NCBI GenBank assembly: GCA_026873275.1
Contig: JANTUC010000015.1
Location: 496,001-560,000 of the forward strand
DNA from: Pseudopithomyces maydicus
Taxonomy: Eukaryota; Ascomycota; Dothideomycetes; Pleosporales; Didymosphaeriaceae
Reading direction: 5' to 3'
DNA: 64,000 bases
Of this stretch, positions 1-12,458 are shown piece by piece. Every line of letters begins with the position of its first letter. The first letter of the stretch is position 1. Position numbers and translations under genes: made by a program. The notes below the pieces were generated by a model. That model had not been told where the DNA came from. It searched no databases and saw only the letters and a program-made list of their open reading frames with translations.

Positions 1-938
1 CGCCGCACAAACATACCACCCACCCACATGTCCCTGCTGCACTTACTTACGTACTTAGACATGTGTGGTCCAGTGTGGGGACCCTCCGTATATTGCGCAG
101 AGGGCCCCATATTGCGCCGAGGCGCGCGAATCCCCTAGGCCGAAGGCGGAAGGTGTGGCTCCGCTTGGCAGGTACGAGACCCGTGAATGGAAGGCGGTGA
201 TAAGCTTTTGGCCGAGGAGCAGAGATGCGGGTTGGGACCTTCCGTGTGAAGCTTCGCACAGGCGGTGCTGATGGCTGAGGGCGCATTTTCAGTTATGCGC
301 GCTGCGCCAGACGAGAGTAGTGCTGGGGGGCGAGCGATTTATGGATGGGCTTGCTGGGTAGGGAGGGGGACGGAGGGTGAGCTGGAGATATACGATTGAG
401 GCACGGTGAGGGGGAATCTTATGTGCTGTTGCCGTGGATGTGGTCATGTAGGTAGGGATGTATGTGTGTATGTACCGGTAGGCATGGCAGGTAGCGGTAG
501 TCCCGGTTCGCCCCAGCGGGCGAGATCGCTGTGGCGAGGTATGGATGTAGACGTTCGACTAGGCTAGGGTACTACTGCATAGCATCCCGGCACGTAAGAC
601 CTTCCTCTCGCAGCGACAGGCCCATCCGCGTTCCTAACCGCAGCGCCCATGGCAGGGTTTATCAATGGGCTCCAGCCAGACAACTATCAAGGCCCACCTG
701 CTGATATCAATTGGCGGGTTGGGAACCTCGTGCGCTGCGACATGGGTGCTTGTACGGGTGGTGATTAGCGAGGGACGTAGGGCTATATATGAGGTTGTTT
801 GCCGCTTTTTTTGAACGTGGCACGCCTTTGTACTGCCTCTTGTCAAGTCGAGTTCTGGAGTCTTGTGGCTTCTGGAGTCCTCAGGTTGTCGGTCAGTGTT
901 ACGTTGTTGATTGGCTAGTTTGAAGCATTCGTTGCAAG
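1..938. other. Left-edge intergenic region
   Basis: No open frame here has codon use or motifs I can defend. The stretch is moderately GC-rich, with short T/G-rich runs such as GTATGTGTGTATGTACC near 468-478. It presumably holds the promoter of the S28 peptidase that starts at 939 and the flank of a gene outside the window. Confidence 0.5.
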
Positions 939-2861
939 ATGCGTTCGTCCGTGTCGGTCAAGGCTCTGTGCCTTGCACTGCTACAAGGTGCCGGTGCGCT
1001 GGAGCTTGCGAAGCTCCGCCAGTTCAGCGAGATGGTATGTACCGATGGTTTATTCCTACCTCGAGTTTGAATCACGACTTTCTCGTGAATCGGAATACAG
1101 CAATTGCTCTTGAACGCCCGCTAATCTTGCTTTCGTTTGATAGGCTGAGTCCGGTTACTACCCCGATGGAACGCCCATGCATTCTGCCGAGGTCATGTCC
1201 CTTCTCTCCTCATCGGGTCCCCCTCCACCCACCGATAGTGAAGAAATCGTGGCTGAGTACGTGGAGCTGCCCTTGAACCACTTCGGTAAGAAGGGATCCT
1301 CGGATGGCACGTTTTACAACCGATTCTGGGTTTCTACCGATGCGTACAAGCCCGGAGCGCCCGTCTTCCTCTACGACGTTGGTGAGGCCAACGGAGCGAA
1401 CTATGTCGATTCTAGGCTCAGGAGGAACGTGACGACGACCAATGCATTCAGAGGAATGGTGGACAAGTACCAGGGAATTGGTATTGTGTGGGAGCACCGA
1501 TACTGTAAGTTTTTACCATTCTATAATTTGCGAGAAATATTGTGCTGAACATTTACCAGACGGCAACTCCACCCCTGGAAACGTCCCCATCAGCGTAGAC
1601 ACCAAACCCGAGGTCTTCAAATGGCTCAACACCGAGCAATCCCTCAAGGACATCGTCGTCTTCGCCGAGAAATTCTCTCGTCCTAACATCAACTACACGC
1701 TTACCCCCGCGAAGACCCCTTGGGTTATGATCGGCGGCTCGTACCCTGCCATGCGCACTGCTTTCATGCGCGACCAGTATCCGGATACCATCTTCGCCGG
1801 CTTTGCGTCTTCCGCTCCCACCGAGGCCAAGGTCGACATGAGCGTGTACTTCGAGCCCATTGCCCGCGGCATGGAGAGATACGGGGCTGGAAACTGCTCC
1901 AAGGATCTGCACGCCGCGATCACGTACATCGACAAGGAGCTCGACAAGGGCGGCAAGGCTGCGGCTGCCATCAAGCAGCAGTTCCTGGGCGGCGGTGCGG
2001 AGAAGAACACGCACGCCACTTTTGCTGATGCGTTGGCTTCCATCTTTGGGTACTGGCAGTCGTATGGCTTGGATGGTTCGCCGTGGGGCTTGGGCGATCT
2101 TTGCAACCACCTCGAGACTGATCCTGTGAGCGGGAAGGTTGCTGGTAAGGACGGATGGGCCAAGTCCAAGGGCGCCAAGTTCGCCGTCGACCAGTGGGCT
2201 ACTTATGAGCCGTTCGTGGGCATTGTAAACGACTTTATGCAGACGACCTGCTCGGGCGACAAGAACGTTACGGCGGAGTGCAACCTCGACTTGCCGTTCA
2301 CCGACCCGGCCAGTGTCTCCTGGACATGGCAGTACTGCACTCAGTGGGGTAAGTCCTACCACAACACCAGTCAAATCCAATATCTATATGTACTAACAAC
2401 CCCCAGGCTTCTTCCAATCCGCAAACCTCGGCCCCAACCAGCTCGTCTCCAAATTCAACTCCCTCAAGCACCAACGCGACATCTGCCACCGACAATGGCC
2501 CTCGGCAAAGCCCTCGCTCCTCCCCGACTGGCCGCAGACGGACCGCACCAACGCCGTCTTCGGCGGGTGGGACATCCGCCCCTCGCAGCTGTACTGGTCT
2601 GGCGGCGAGTTCGACCCGTGGCGCACGCTGTCGCCGCTCTCGGCGGAGTCGTGGGCGCCCAAGCCCCAGGCTTTCACCAAGGCGCCCAAGTGCGGCGAGG
2701 GCCAGGACGAGGACGAGATCTTCGGGTACGTGCTGAAGAATGCGCAGCATTGCTATGATTTTAGGACCACCGTGCCGCTGGGCGAGACGAGCAGGGGGTA
2801 CTTTTATAAGGCGCTGGATGGGTGGTTGAAGTGCTTTAAGCCGAAGAAGGGCGGGTACTAG
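939..2861 (+). CDS. Secreted serine carboxypeptidase/prolyl endopeptidase, family S28
   Basis: Predicted 566-residue secreted serine peptidase of family S28 (prolyl carboxypeptidase, DPP7 and fungal acid prolyl endopeptidase group), which cleaves after proline. Exons are 939-1034, 1144-1504, 1560-2348 and 2407-2861; introns are GT-AG and all phases agree. The ATG at 939 opens a signal peptide (MRSSVSVKALCLALLQGAGA). The junction of exons 2 and 3 rebuilds the family motif EHRYYGNSTP. The nucleophile is Ser213 in IGGSYPAMR, the acid is Asp485 in GGEFDPWRTLS, and the histidine is His530 in NAQHCYDF. Several N-x-S/T sites fit a secreted glycoprotein. An AATAAA-like signal (about 2905-2911) follows the stop. 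Exact specificity within S28 cannot be read from sequence alone. Confidence 0.93.
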
Positions 2862-3843
2862 ATCTATTCGTGTGTGAGGTTGTGGGTGTGGATGTGTGAA
2901 GAGAACAAATAAAAAGGTTAATGTAGCTTAATGATAAATTTTGATCACGAATCACTGCAAAGATGGCTCGTTCAAGTTGTTACGTTCTATTGGAGACTTG
3001 CTACTCCTTTTGCACGTAATACGTACCATAATCGGGGGATCATTTGGTAGACATGCTGGACCTTATTTGATCTAAGGAAGGCAGGGCTCGACTCAACGCG
3101 CATGCTGACGGAGATTCGATGCCACAGAAGCACAACCTACACAACCCTTACACAACTTTTTACTTTGAATCACAAAAGCTTCGAATCTCCCCACCCTCAT
3201 CGAAGCAACTCGCCCCGAGGCACCACTCAAAAACCACGCACCCTTACAATCCATCACACACAAGTCGCCTCAACATTCACCAATCCCAATTATCAAGTAA
3301 TTTACACTACCATTACGTCGTATACAACTCTATACCCCCTACCGATGCACACAAAACAATGATGTTTCGTCAGCCAGGAGGCTTTAGGGTGAGAATAAAA
3401 TATATATATAGGCCGTCATCAAGAATGCCATGTCAATCAGATCGTAACCCGCACCCCCGCACGAAAAAGGAAGGCAACGCAACCCACGCAAAAAAAGACA
3501 CCTGCCAAACCCCCTACTCCCACAACCGAAGCTATGCAAGAAGGAAACGCTAAAATCGGAATAAGTCGTGCCCTGCCGTGTTGTGCCATACCGTGTTGTG
3601 CCGTGCCGTACCATACCATACCGTAACATACCATACCATACCGTGGTGTCTGTCCGTTCATCCCTCCCTCCCTATCAGTCCTCATTTCATGGTTCACATT
3701 CCCCGTTCAACGACCCAATCAACCAACCAACCAGCCCATCACCCAGACACCCGAAACCCCCAGAAAATTAAAAAAGTAACTTCCTCTCCTCTTGCTCCCC
3801 AAGAAGACCAACCCCACGAGGACAAGAAGCTCAAATCGTCCAT
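2862..3843. other. Convergent intergenic region
   Basis: This is the gap between the S28 peptidase (plus) and the IQGAP gene (minus), which end towards each other. The first 80 bases hold the likely polyadenylation region of the peptidase. The rest is C/A-rich on the plus strand and contains a pentamer repeat, listed separately. No credible gene was seen. Confidence 0.6.
3566..3645. repeat. Imperfect pentanucleotide repeat (CCGTG/CCATA units)
   Basis: About 16 consecutive five-base units of the form CCRTR (CCGTG, CCGTA, CCATA, with TTGTG variants) run through this stretch. It lies downstream of the IQGAP stop codon, so it may be in that gene's 3' UTR. Open frames through it are repeat artefacts. 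Confidence 0.8.
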
Positions 3844-6800
3844 CTACTCATCCCGGTAAAACTTCTTGAAAATCAAATGCAAAAACAAATTAACATTCAC
3901 CCTCGCGACGCCCTCCCCACCCGTCCCCGCAGCGCCCTTCTTCCCATGCACCGCGTTCTCGCCACAGAACAAGTTCATAAACTGGTGGTTATCGAACTGC
4001 GCCTGCAGGAGGCCATCGAGCGGGACCTCTGCAAACGCCCCGGGGATCATCATGCTGCCCTGGCTGCCCTGGATCTCGAAGATACCCGTCGAGTTGGAGC
4101 TGATGGTGATGTCGAGGCGGTCCCACGAGCGCTCTGCGAAGCCGTTCCAGCTGACGAGGATACCCTTGTCGGCGAGGTTGCGGGCGGAGTACTTGAAGGA
4201 GCCGAAGCGGTATTCGCGGCCGGAGCGCTGGAGCTCGCGCATGTGGTTGTACTGGCGGGTGAAGGGGAGAAGGAACTTCTTCTTGCCGCGCTTGTTCTGC
4301 AGGGTTACCATGGCTTGCTCGATGTAGTCGTTGTAGGATTTGAGCTGGGCTTCGAGGAAGTGCGCTTTGTCGTCCAAGGCGGAGAGGGTGGCGCGGACGC
4401 CCTCGAGTTCTTTGGTGCGTTGGATGCGTCGGCGGTGCTTGGTGCGGATGTCGACGGCGATGGCGTTGAGGAGGTCTTGGTAGTGGTTGTGTGGGGAGAT
4501 GCGGCCAGCGCGTTGGAGTTGAAGAATGTTTTCCAAAGCGCAGCGCTTGAGAGAGGGATAGTCCAAATCGAGAACGGAGGCAGAGCTCATATCGGCGGTG
4601 TAGGTGGATGCAGCTGAGGAGCGCATTTTACGGTGGCGGTCCTTCATCTGGGCAGCAATTTCGTCGCGGACGAGAGCATCCCAGCGATCTTCATCGTCTG
4701 GCATGACAGGTTTGCACATGATTTCGGTCAGGTTTGCGCCGGTCTGGATACGGATGATGTAGAGAATGTAGCGCTTCGTTTCCATGAACAGTGCTTTGAT
4801 ATCGGCTTCGGGATCTACAATGGTTAGCAAATAGATAGTGACGACAATCGATCTGACTTACCCTCTTGCTCATGAAACTTGGGGTTAAGAGTCAAGGTTA
4901 TTTCAGTCGAGCTAACATGCAAAAGTTCGTTCTCGTTGTTCTTTGCGCTACCCAACTCGCGGATGACCTCGCGCAGAGGATCATCTTGGCTCGGGCAAAG
5001 TGTAGGTAGATCATCGACGACGAGATTGTGGATAGCGAAAATGTCGGCCAGCTTGATGTAGAGCGTGGGCTTGACACGGGCAAACAGGTCGTTGAACTCG
5101 TCGATCTCGAAATGGCTTTCGGCATCTCGAACATTTATCACTGGTTTCATATTAGTAGATGATATACTAGGGGAACGGTGTAGACATACAATTCGACCAG
5201 ACATCCTGTAGTCGGTCAATAGCCTCTGTGATGTAGCTGTTGAGTGGTTGGAGGTAAACGTTCTCGCCACCAAACAGGCGTCCAGCTGCCACTTGGCCAA
5301 GGACCTTCGAAACTTCACTCAGGTTTCGGTTCATGAGTGGTGATAAGCCTCGGTCAACAACGCCCCAGTGTTGCGGCTGCAGTAATGCCGGTTGCATATA
5401 CGATTTCCATATCCAGTGTCCCACAATCTGGAGCAACTGCTCTTGGGCTTCGTAAGGGAACTTGAGGCGGAGCTCTTCAAACATCTGCTGAGCAAGATAT
5501 CGGACACCGAAGGGCATTCGGTGTAGGACCTCCTCAACAAGAGAGAAGAATTGGTCAGCTATGTCGCGAAGATCTTGGAGGTGGTGAATAAAGGTTTCCC
5601 TAGTCTCTGGGTCCTTGATGGCTTGGTCCCTCGACACATTTGGATCGCGGCGACTTCGTTGGCCCGTTGAGAGCTCTTCGTTGTTGATTGATGAACGGTA
5701 TATTTGCATAGGATCGCTTTCAAGGTCGAGGTGTTCGTTGTCAATGATGTTCTCCTTGATCAATGGGCCAAACAGATCTTTCAAGAACTTGCGATCCCGT
5801 GGTGACCGAACGTAGCTATTGAAAAGTTTGGACCAGAAGAAGTTGCTGCGTACAAATTCTTGAAGGGTGGCGCATCCATCAATTTCTTCTTTCAAAGATC
5901 GAGACATTAGCTTAAGGAGGTAGTATTCTTCTCTCCGTTTCTGGGCCAAACCAAAGAGACTCATGGTAAGCTGTTCGATGCGCTTGGTGTCTTTCTCTGC
6001 AAGTCCTTGTTCGCGAAGGCGCTTGAACAGTCGCGCCATGTACTGCGGCTGGGTTTGTAGGCTGAAGAAGAGCTCTTGGTAATGCTCGAGCTTTCTCCGG
6101 GAGTTTTTGTTGAGCGCCTTGAGGTCGAACGGGTCCTTAGATGAGATATCTTTGCTGCTGAGGAGCGTTCCTACGTGACCGCCAAAGTGCTTTTGGTGCT
6201 TTACGACCTCGTCCAGTGTAATTTTGTTTTTGACTAGCAAAGCAATCTTGATGTCGAGCTGGTCGACGTACTGCTCGGCAAGCTCATTCTGGCGCACGTG
6301 TTGGACCACAGTCTTGCGAAGACGTTCAAATTCTGTGGCGCAGTTAGTTTGATTCTACATAACAGAGCATTTAACATACCGATCTCTTCATCGAAGTCAA
6401 TGTCGCTGTCATTCAACAGATGTACAAAGTTCTTGACGGTAGAAACCGGTGGGTTCTTGCCGCTAGTCAAGCTCTTGTAAGCTTCGCCCTGTTGCCGTCC
6501 TCGTACAAAGCTCTGAATTTTGATGACCTTTTCCATATTCTCTTTGTAGAACTTCTTCTTTTCCACAAACTTTTGTCGAATTATCATGCCTCGTGCCAGC
6601 GCTTGAAGCTCAACGATCATGTCTTCATGCTCCTCGACCTTAGCAAGGATAGTACCAATATGCATCCGCAGGTTGACTGCACGAGCGCAGGCTTGTAGTT
6701 GAACAATCTCGGTCTCATGGTTGTTAAGTTCGCACAGCGTTTCGAAAGTACGCTGTCGTTGTACGAAACCCCGACACGCCGATTGGAGGTCAATTATGGT

Positions 6801-9163
6801 CGGAGTCTGAGCCTGTAAAGCCTTGAGATCAGAGAAGTGCCTCTGTCGTGACAGAAAACCACGAATATAAGACTGGAGAGAGGTGATGATGGACTCCTCA
6901 TCATTGAGCCGAGCGAGGGTGTTCGCCACTTCCGAGCGGAGCTGGCCTCCTCGGGCAACGGCTTGTAAATCAATGATTTGAGGAGTTTCAGCTTGCAGTG
7001 CTTCTTGTAGTTGCATGATAGAGCTTCTCAAGAAGTTTCCGCGAGCCTGCGATTGCAAACCGGACCAATTGACATCGGTGCTTACCAAGTTCTCTTGCAC
7101 TTGTGCATTCTGCTTTCGTGCGAGTACACCCCTGGCGGCCGCTTGTAGCAAAGTGATGAGGGACTCCTGCTGCCTAAGGCTTTCCTGGTCTGCGCGCATG
7201 GCTTGCCGAATGAAGTTGGCCCGTGAAAGAGCTTGGATTACTGTAATCTGGCTTTCATTCTCTTTGAGTTCAGAGTAGTCCCGATCGATTTGTTGTCGAA
7301 GTAGAGCGCCTCGTATCATCGACTGGATATGCAAGACACCTGGCTCTGCATCACGAGTCTGCTCATATCGGTCGCAAACTCGCAATCGCTGCAGCGCACC
7401 ACGAATGGCGGCTTGAAAGTTCCGGATACCGTTTTCGTGTCGTTGCAGCTTAGACTTGAGATATTGAACTTCGGTCCTAGCTTTTCGTCCACGGAACAGG
7501 TTTTGGAGCTTGAGAACTTGGGGTTGCTTGTCGCGCCAGTATTCTTCTTCGCCACGTAACCGCGAACGTATGAGAAATCCGCGTGCTGCACTTTGAAGAT
7601 TAACAGCAAAACGGCGCATATCCAATCGGTAGTAAGCAATTTGTCGCGCCCAGTCTCCTCGGATGCGTGATTGTAGATCGACGATCATCTCCTCGTTGTC
7701 CCAGAGGTGCTGCATCATATTACCGAGTCTTATCCGCAACAGTGCACCCCTAATCTGAGCCTGTAAGTCTAGTATAATGGCCTCATTTTCTGATAGCTCA
7801 CGGTCGATGCGATCTTCTTCGGACTCAACTGGTTCTGGCTCGGGCTCCGGTTCGACTTCGAATTTTGCAGACATGCCGGAGAAGTTGGGCATGCTAACCC
7901 CAGCTTTGTCTAGACCTTTTTGCATAGCTTCCAGCTCGTGATCCTCAAACTGGAGCTTACCTACTAGGTTTCCGATGCGAAAATCGACCATGCCCTTCCT
8001 GAACAGTAGCCATGAGAGTGCATGGATACAATAGATGACCTTGGGAATATTCTTCTTCTCGTACAAGTCGACAAGCTCGAATCGGAAAAGGTCGGGCAAG
8101 TCCACGTCGGCCAGGAACTTGAAAAAGTGGGCATAGTTGTTAGAGTGTCGCCACTGGAGTTTTGGGTCCCGGAATATGCGAAGCGCTCGTCCTTGTATGG
8201 ACTGGACGACCTCGGCCAGGGTCACACCATCTCGCAGAGCTTCTTCAAGCTCAACAATGGGCGGGATGTCCTTGTGAATGATGTCCTCCAACCACTCCTT
8301 AGCCTCTCCGATATGGCAGAGATATTCGTAAGCCTGCAGGAACTGGCGTTGCTGGTCCATCCAATTCCGGCTTGCCCAACTCGATGTTGCCTTCTTATCA
8401 CGAGCAGAGTCGGTCCGCTGTAACCTTCTCCGGCCATGCAAACCTACCACCTCCTGTTCAGGTGATTTGATGGCAAAGTCATCCTGGGAGGCGCTCTCGG
8501 CGAACTTGGAGAGGGTACGCAGGTGGCCGGTGGAAGACTTTTGGAAGCGTTGCAGTTCGGGTCGGTCCAGGTGGGCGGTGCTGAGCGGACGTGTAGAGTG
8601 ATCGCGGGTGGGCGCTCGTATCGAGTCGGCGCGCGAGATGGCCATGGACAGTGGACGCGGCTTAGCAGGGGGGAGACGGAGCCGTCGAAGGAGTTGAAGT
8701 GTGTAGGATCGACGCTCTGGGCGCGTGTGTGGAGGCGTGTGGGACTGCTTGTCGGGCTGCTTGTCGTCGGGGCAGGCTTCTCTGTCATGGGCGAGCTCTG
8801 GGGTCTCTGAGGGCTCGGTGGGCTGGGCAGGCTCTGCGGGACATGCTGCAGCGGGCGCAGGGCTTTGCGCATGCTCGCAAAGGTTTCGCTCGGACTGGTT
8901 TCCTTCTCTTGGACGTGGAAGTAGTCGGTCTGCGAGCGTGTGAGCAGTCCGGTGCCTTCGCTCTTGCCGCGACGGTGGCCCATGGTCACGGACTGGAGGG
9001 TGGCGGACGCATTGCTGGAGAGGGTGCTGGAGCGACTCGGCGGGGCTCGATTTGAGTCGGATGAGTAGGAGGAGCCATTGGAGGCTGTGGATGTCTGGCG
9101 GAGGGGCGAGGGCGACGCGGCCTGGTGACCAAGGCGGGTGCGCGGGGAGTACGAGTAGCTCAT
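3844..9163 (-). CDS. IQGAP-family Ras GTPase-activating-like scaffold protein (one apparent frameshift)
   Basis: Homologue of IQGAP/Rng2/Cyk1, the scaffold that links actin, calmodulin-type light chains and Rho GTPases at the cytokinetic ring. Coding exons (minus) are 9163-6380, 6332-5190, 5140-4862 and 4814-3844. A Ser/Pro-rich N-terminus is followed by a calponin-homology domain (about residues 285-395), then about 15 IQ-like repeats of pattern I-x-x-LQ-x-x-x-RG (about 470-890), a RasGAP-like domain (about 930-1310) and a RasGAP C-terminal domain. The frame changes at a run of six G (8668-8673, C on the coding strand). One more base there joins SFDGSVSP to AKPRPLSMAIS and gives 1725 residues with all intron phases in register, so I read it as a sequence error rather than an intron or a pseudogene. 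Without it the protein would stop early, or would have to start at M8645. Confidence 0.92.
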
Positions 9164-10026
9164 GGCGAGCGCATATGTTGGAGGCAGATGTCTAGAATAT
9201 GGCGGCGAGGCATGCGTCGTCGCACGGCACTGGAGATGGGGCCGGGATCGAGGTCAAGGTCGAGGCCGTTCTCGCGGCCGTGGTGTTATTACTATTTGGC
9301 AGGCGGGCGGCGGCAAGCTCTGCACAGGTCTGCACGGCGCAGACGACGGATTCAAAGGGCCAGCTTCGGCGCACGCTCTGCACGGCCAAAGAAAGTAATG
9401 AGGAATGCGAAGAGTGCAGCTTGAGCTGGGAGCGTTTCGGCGTGGAGGCTGGAATGGGTAGTGCCGGCACTGGGTTGTTCTTGTTTACTGCCGCTGTTGC
9501 CCCCGCAACCGAGCCTCAGCACCCGCTGCATGTACCCGACCACCACAGCCTGCCACTCGCCCTGGCTGGCTCCCGGCCGGCACCATGCACAAGGGCCACG
9601 ACGACACGCAGGGCTGCTCTGAGCCATCCATCCCGGCCATGCGCGTCAGGCCAGCATCCGCCTTTCGACGCTCGCCGTGACGGGGACGACCCCACCGCCG
9701 ATGCCCACCGCCCGCCGCCCATGGACAGCCCGCGCCCACGGCGATACCCACGGCGGAGGTGCTGGTGCGCCTCGCCCGATCCGGAAATGCCGCTAGCCTT
9801 CCCAGAGCTAATCGCCACGTGACGACCCCTCTTATCTTAGCGCCCCTCGTGCTCCTCCCACAGAAAAAAAGTGCGGCCCGTTGACGCTTCTTTTCTTTTC
9901 TTTTTCTCTTGGGAAAAGCCCTCGCTTTTGCCCGGCCATAGACTCTCACCAGCTGCGGTCTCTCCACCACGTCCTCTCCTTCTTCTTCACACGCCATTCT
10001 TGAGCACTTTTTTCTTCTTCTCTGTC
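9164..10026. promoter_or_regulatory. Divergent promoter region, IQGAP / IMP dehydrogenase
   Basis: Head-to-head gap of about 860 bases. The side next to IMP dehydrogenase is strongly pyrimidine-rich on the plus strand (about 9885-10025, many CTT/TTC runs), as is common just upstream of highly expressed fungal genes. A frame open from 9199 to 9822 has no ATG at its head and no recognisable domain. Confidence 0.55.
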
Positions 10027-11894
10027 ATGACCATCACGAACGGTGACGCCATGGCTAACAGTGCTGTCGACGCCTTGGACTTCACCAAGGCCCTCGAGGT
10101 GCTCAAGAACGAGTACCCCCAGCGCGATGGAATCGACGTCCAGACCCTCATCGACTCCAAGACCAACGGCGGCCTTACCTACAACGACTTCCTGATGCTC
10201 CCTGGCTACATCGGTATGTCCAGCGCCGCCACCTTCCAGCGCCCTTTATGCTGATGATGACCGAAAGGCTTCCCCGCCTCCGATGTCACCCTCGACACCC
10301 CGGTCACCAAGCGCATCACCCTCAAGACCCCCTTCGTCTCCTCGCCCATGGACACTGTGACGGAGCATAACATGGCCATCCACATTGCTCTCCTGGGTGG
10401 CTTGGGCATAATCCACCACAACTGCTCCCAGGAGGACCAGGCCGAGATGGTGCGCAAGGTCAAGCGATTCGAAAACGGCTTCATCCTTGACCCCGTCGTC
10501 ATCTCGCCCAACACCACCGTGCGCGAGGCAAAGGCCCTGAAGGAATCGTGGGGCTTTGGCGGCTTCCCAGTCACTGGTAAGTTTCCTCCGTGTCTTTCGC
10601 TCCCTGCATATGATGATTCACTTTTTATTTTAACTTTCGTTCATCCGCAACGGTTCCGCCAACTGTGGAAACTTGATTTACCTGATCGCTCCTGTCAAAT
10701 TTGCTTTTACGAGTTGTACTCGCTCAATCAGCCACTGACAAGAAATGTACAGAGACCGGAAAGCTTCGCTCCAAGCTCGTTGGTATCATCACTCCCCGTG
10801 ATGTCCAGTTCCACGACAACTTGGACGACCCCGTCTCCGCTGTCATGTCTACCGACCTCGTGACCGCTAACCTGGGCATTGACTTGCGCCAGGCCAACGA
10901 TATCCTTAGCAAGTCTAAGAAGGGCAAGCTGCCCATCGTTGACGAGCAATTCAACCTCATCGCTTTGCTCTCGCGCTCCGATCTGATGAAGAACCTCCAC
11001 TACCCTCTTGCCTCCAAGCTGCCCCACTCCAAGCAGCTGATCGCTGCCGCAGCCATTGGCACACGTCCGGATGACAAGAACCGTCTCCAGAAGCTCGTCG
11101 ACGCAGGACTCGATATCGTTGTGCTCGACAGCAGCCAGGGTAACTCCATGTACATGATTGAGATGGTCAAGTACATCAAGGAGAAGTACCCTGGACTTGA
11201 CGTCATCGCTGGAAACGTCGTCACCCGTGAGCAGGCTGCTGCCCTCATCGCTGCCGGAGCCGACGGTCTTCGTATCGGTATGGGTAGTGGAAGCGCTTGC
11301 ATTACCCAAGAGGTCATGGCCGTCGGTCGTCCCCAGGCTACCTCGGTCTACAACGTCACCCAGTTTGCGAAGCGCTTCGGCGTTCCTTGTATTGCTGATG
11401 GTGGTATCCAAAACGTTGGTCACATCGTTAAGGGTCTTGCGTTGGGTGCTACCACCGTCATGATGGGCGGTCTGCTCGCTGGTACTACCGAATCACCCGG
11501 CCAGTACTACGTCAGCAATGACGGCCAGTTGGTCAAGGCCTACCGTGGTATGGGCAGCATCGACGCTATGGAGGACAAGAAGGCCGGCGGTGGCGGCAAA
11601 GATGCCAAGGCCCAGAACGCTGGAACAGCGCGTTACTTCTCCGAGGGTGACCGCGTCTTGGTTGCTCAGGGTGTATCTGGTTCCGTCCGCGACCGCGGCT
11701 CCGTTACCAAGTTCGTGCCCTACCTCATGGCTGGTGTACAGCACTCCCTTCAGGACATTGGTGTCCAGAGCTTGAAAGAGCTCCAGGAGGGTGTTGCCAA
11801 TGGCACAGTGAGGTTCGAGCTCAGGACTGCCAGTGCCCAGGCCGAGGGTAATGTTCACGGTCTGCACAGCTTCGATAAGAAGCTTTACTCGTAG
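10027..11894 (+). CDS. Inosine-5'-monophosphate dehydrogenase
   Basis: Converts IMP to XMP with NAD+, the first committed step of GTP synthesis, in the cytosol. Exons are 10027-10213, 10268-10576 and 10753-11894, giving 545 residues, the usual length. The 176-base second intron is long for this window; its splice rebuilds GGFPVTETGKLRSKL. Two CBS segments (around LVGIITPRD and KLPIVDEQFNLIALLSRSD) sit in the middle of the TIM barrel, as in the family. The catalytic loop is GSGSACITQEV with Cys348 as nucleophile; the residue just before it is Ala where yeast and human enzymes have Ile. The NAD/IMP-binding DGGIQNVGHI and MMGGLLAGTTE segments are intact. The upstream ATG at 10027 was chosen; the next in-frame ATG is at 10051. 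A housekeeping copy is likely, because no mycophenolate-type biosynthetic genes lie nearby. Confidence 0.96.
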
Positions 11895-12458
11895 TTGAGT
11901 TGAAAGCATGCATCTGGAGTGGCGTTTGTCGGTTATGGGAATACGGAGATGAATGATGGCTTATGTTTAGGATATACAAAAGCAATGATACCATGAATGA
12001 TATTTTTTCTGCAAGTCGTACTATAATACATTTTTCTCCTATGGGTGAGCCATGCTGCGTGACCATGTGCAGCGGTTCAGCCTCTAGCGTCTATGGGGCT
12101 CCTGAATCCACTACCTCGGCATCTTCCCCGCCAGACTTACTCCACAACATGTCGCGCCTACAACACTCTCCGAGCATTTATATGACTAGCTATGGTCGCA
12201 CTTCGGCCACAATTCCTTCCCCGCCCTGTATTATTTTGTAAAGAATCTTTCAGCCCCCATTGCAGTGGATTGGCTGCTACTCTAGTTACAACTGTCAGAA
12301 CCTCGGGGAAATATTTATACCATCGGGGAACGCGTCAAGAGCTACTGTCACATGTACAGCAGCGCAACGTGACTACATCTTCATCGATAGCAGATAGGAA
12401 ATTTGTTAAGAGTACGCTCGATCGGGTTCAGAAGTATAAATCCACGCAGCAGACACAT
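11895..12458. other. Intergenic region after IMP dehydrogenase
   Basis: Contains the 3' end of the IMP dehydrogenase transcript and the promoter of the Nudix gene. I saw no further gene. Confidence 0.5.

Noticed and set aside
3102..3697. Small frames on both strands around the pentamer repeat
   Set aside because: Low-complexity translation of a repeat and of Pro/Thr-rich random sequence.
3877..4617. Plus-strand frame of 246 codons
   Set aside because: Antisense shadow of the IQGAP C-terminal exon.
9199..9822. Plus-strand frame of 207 codons upstream of IMP dehydrogenase
   Set aside because: No ATG at its head, Pro/Arg-rich composition typical of random GC-rich DNA, no domain.
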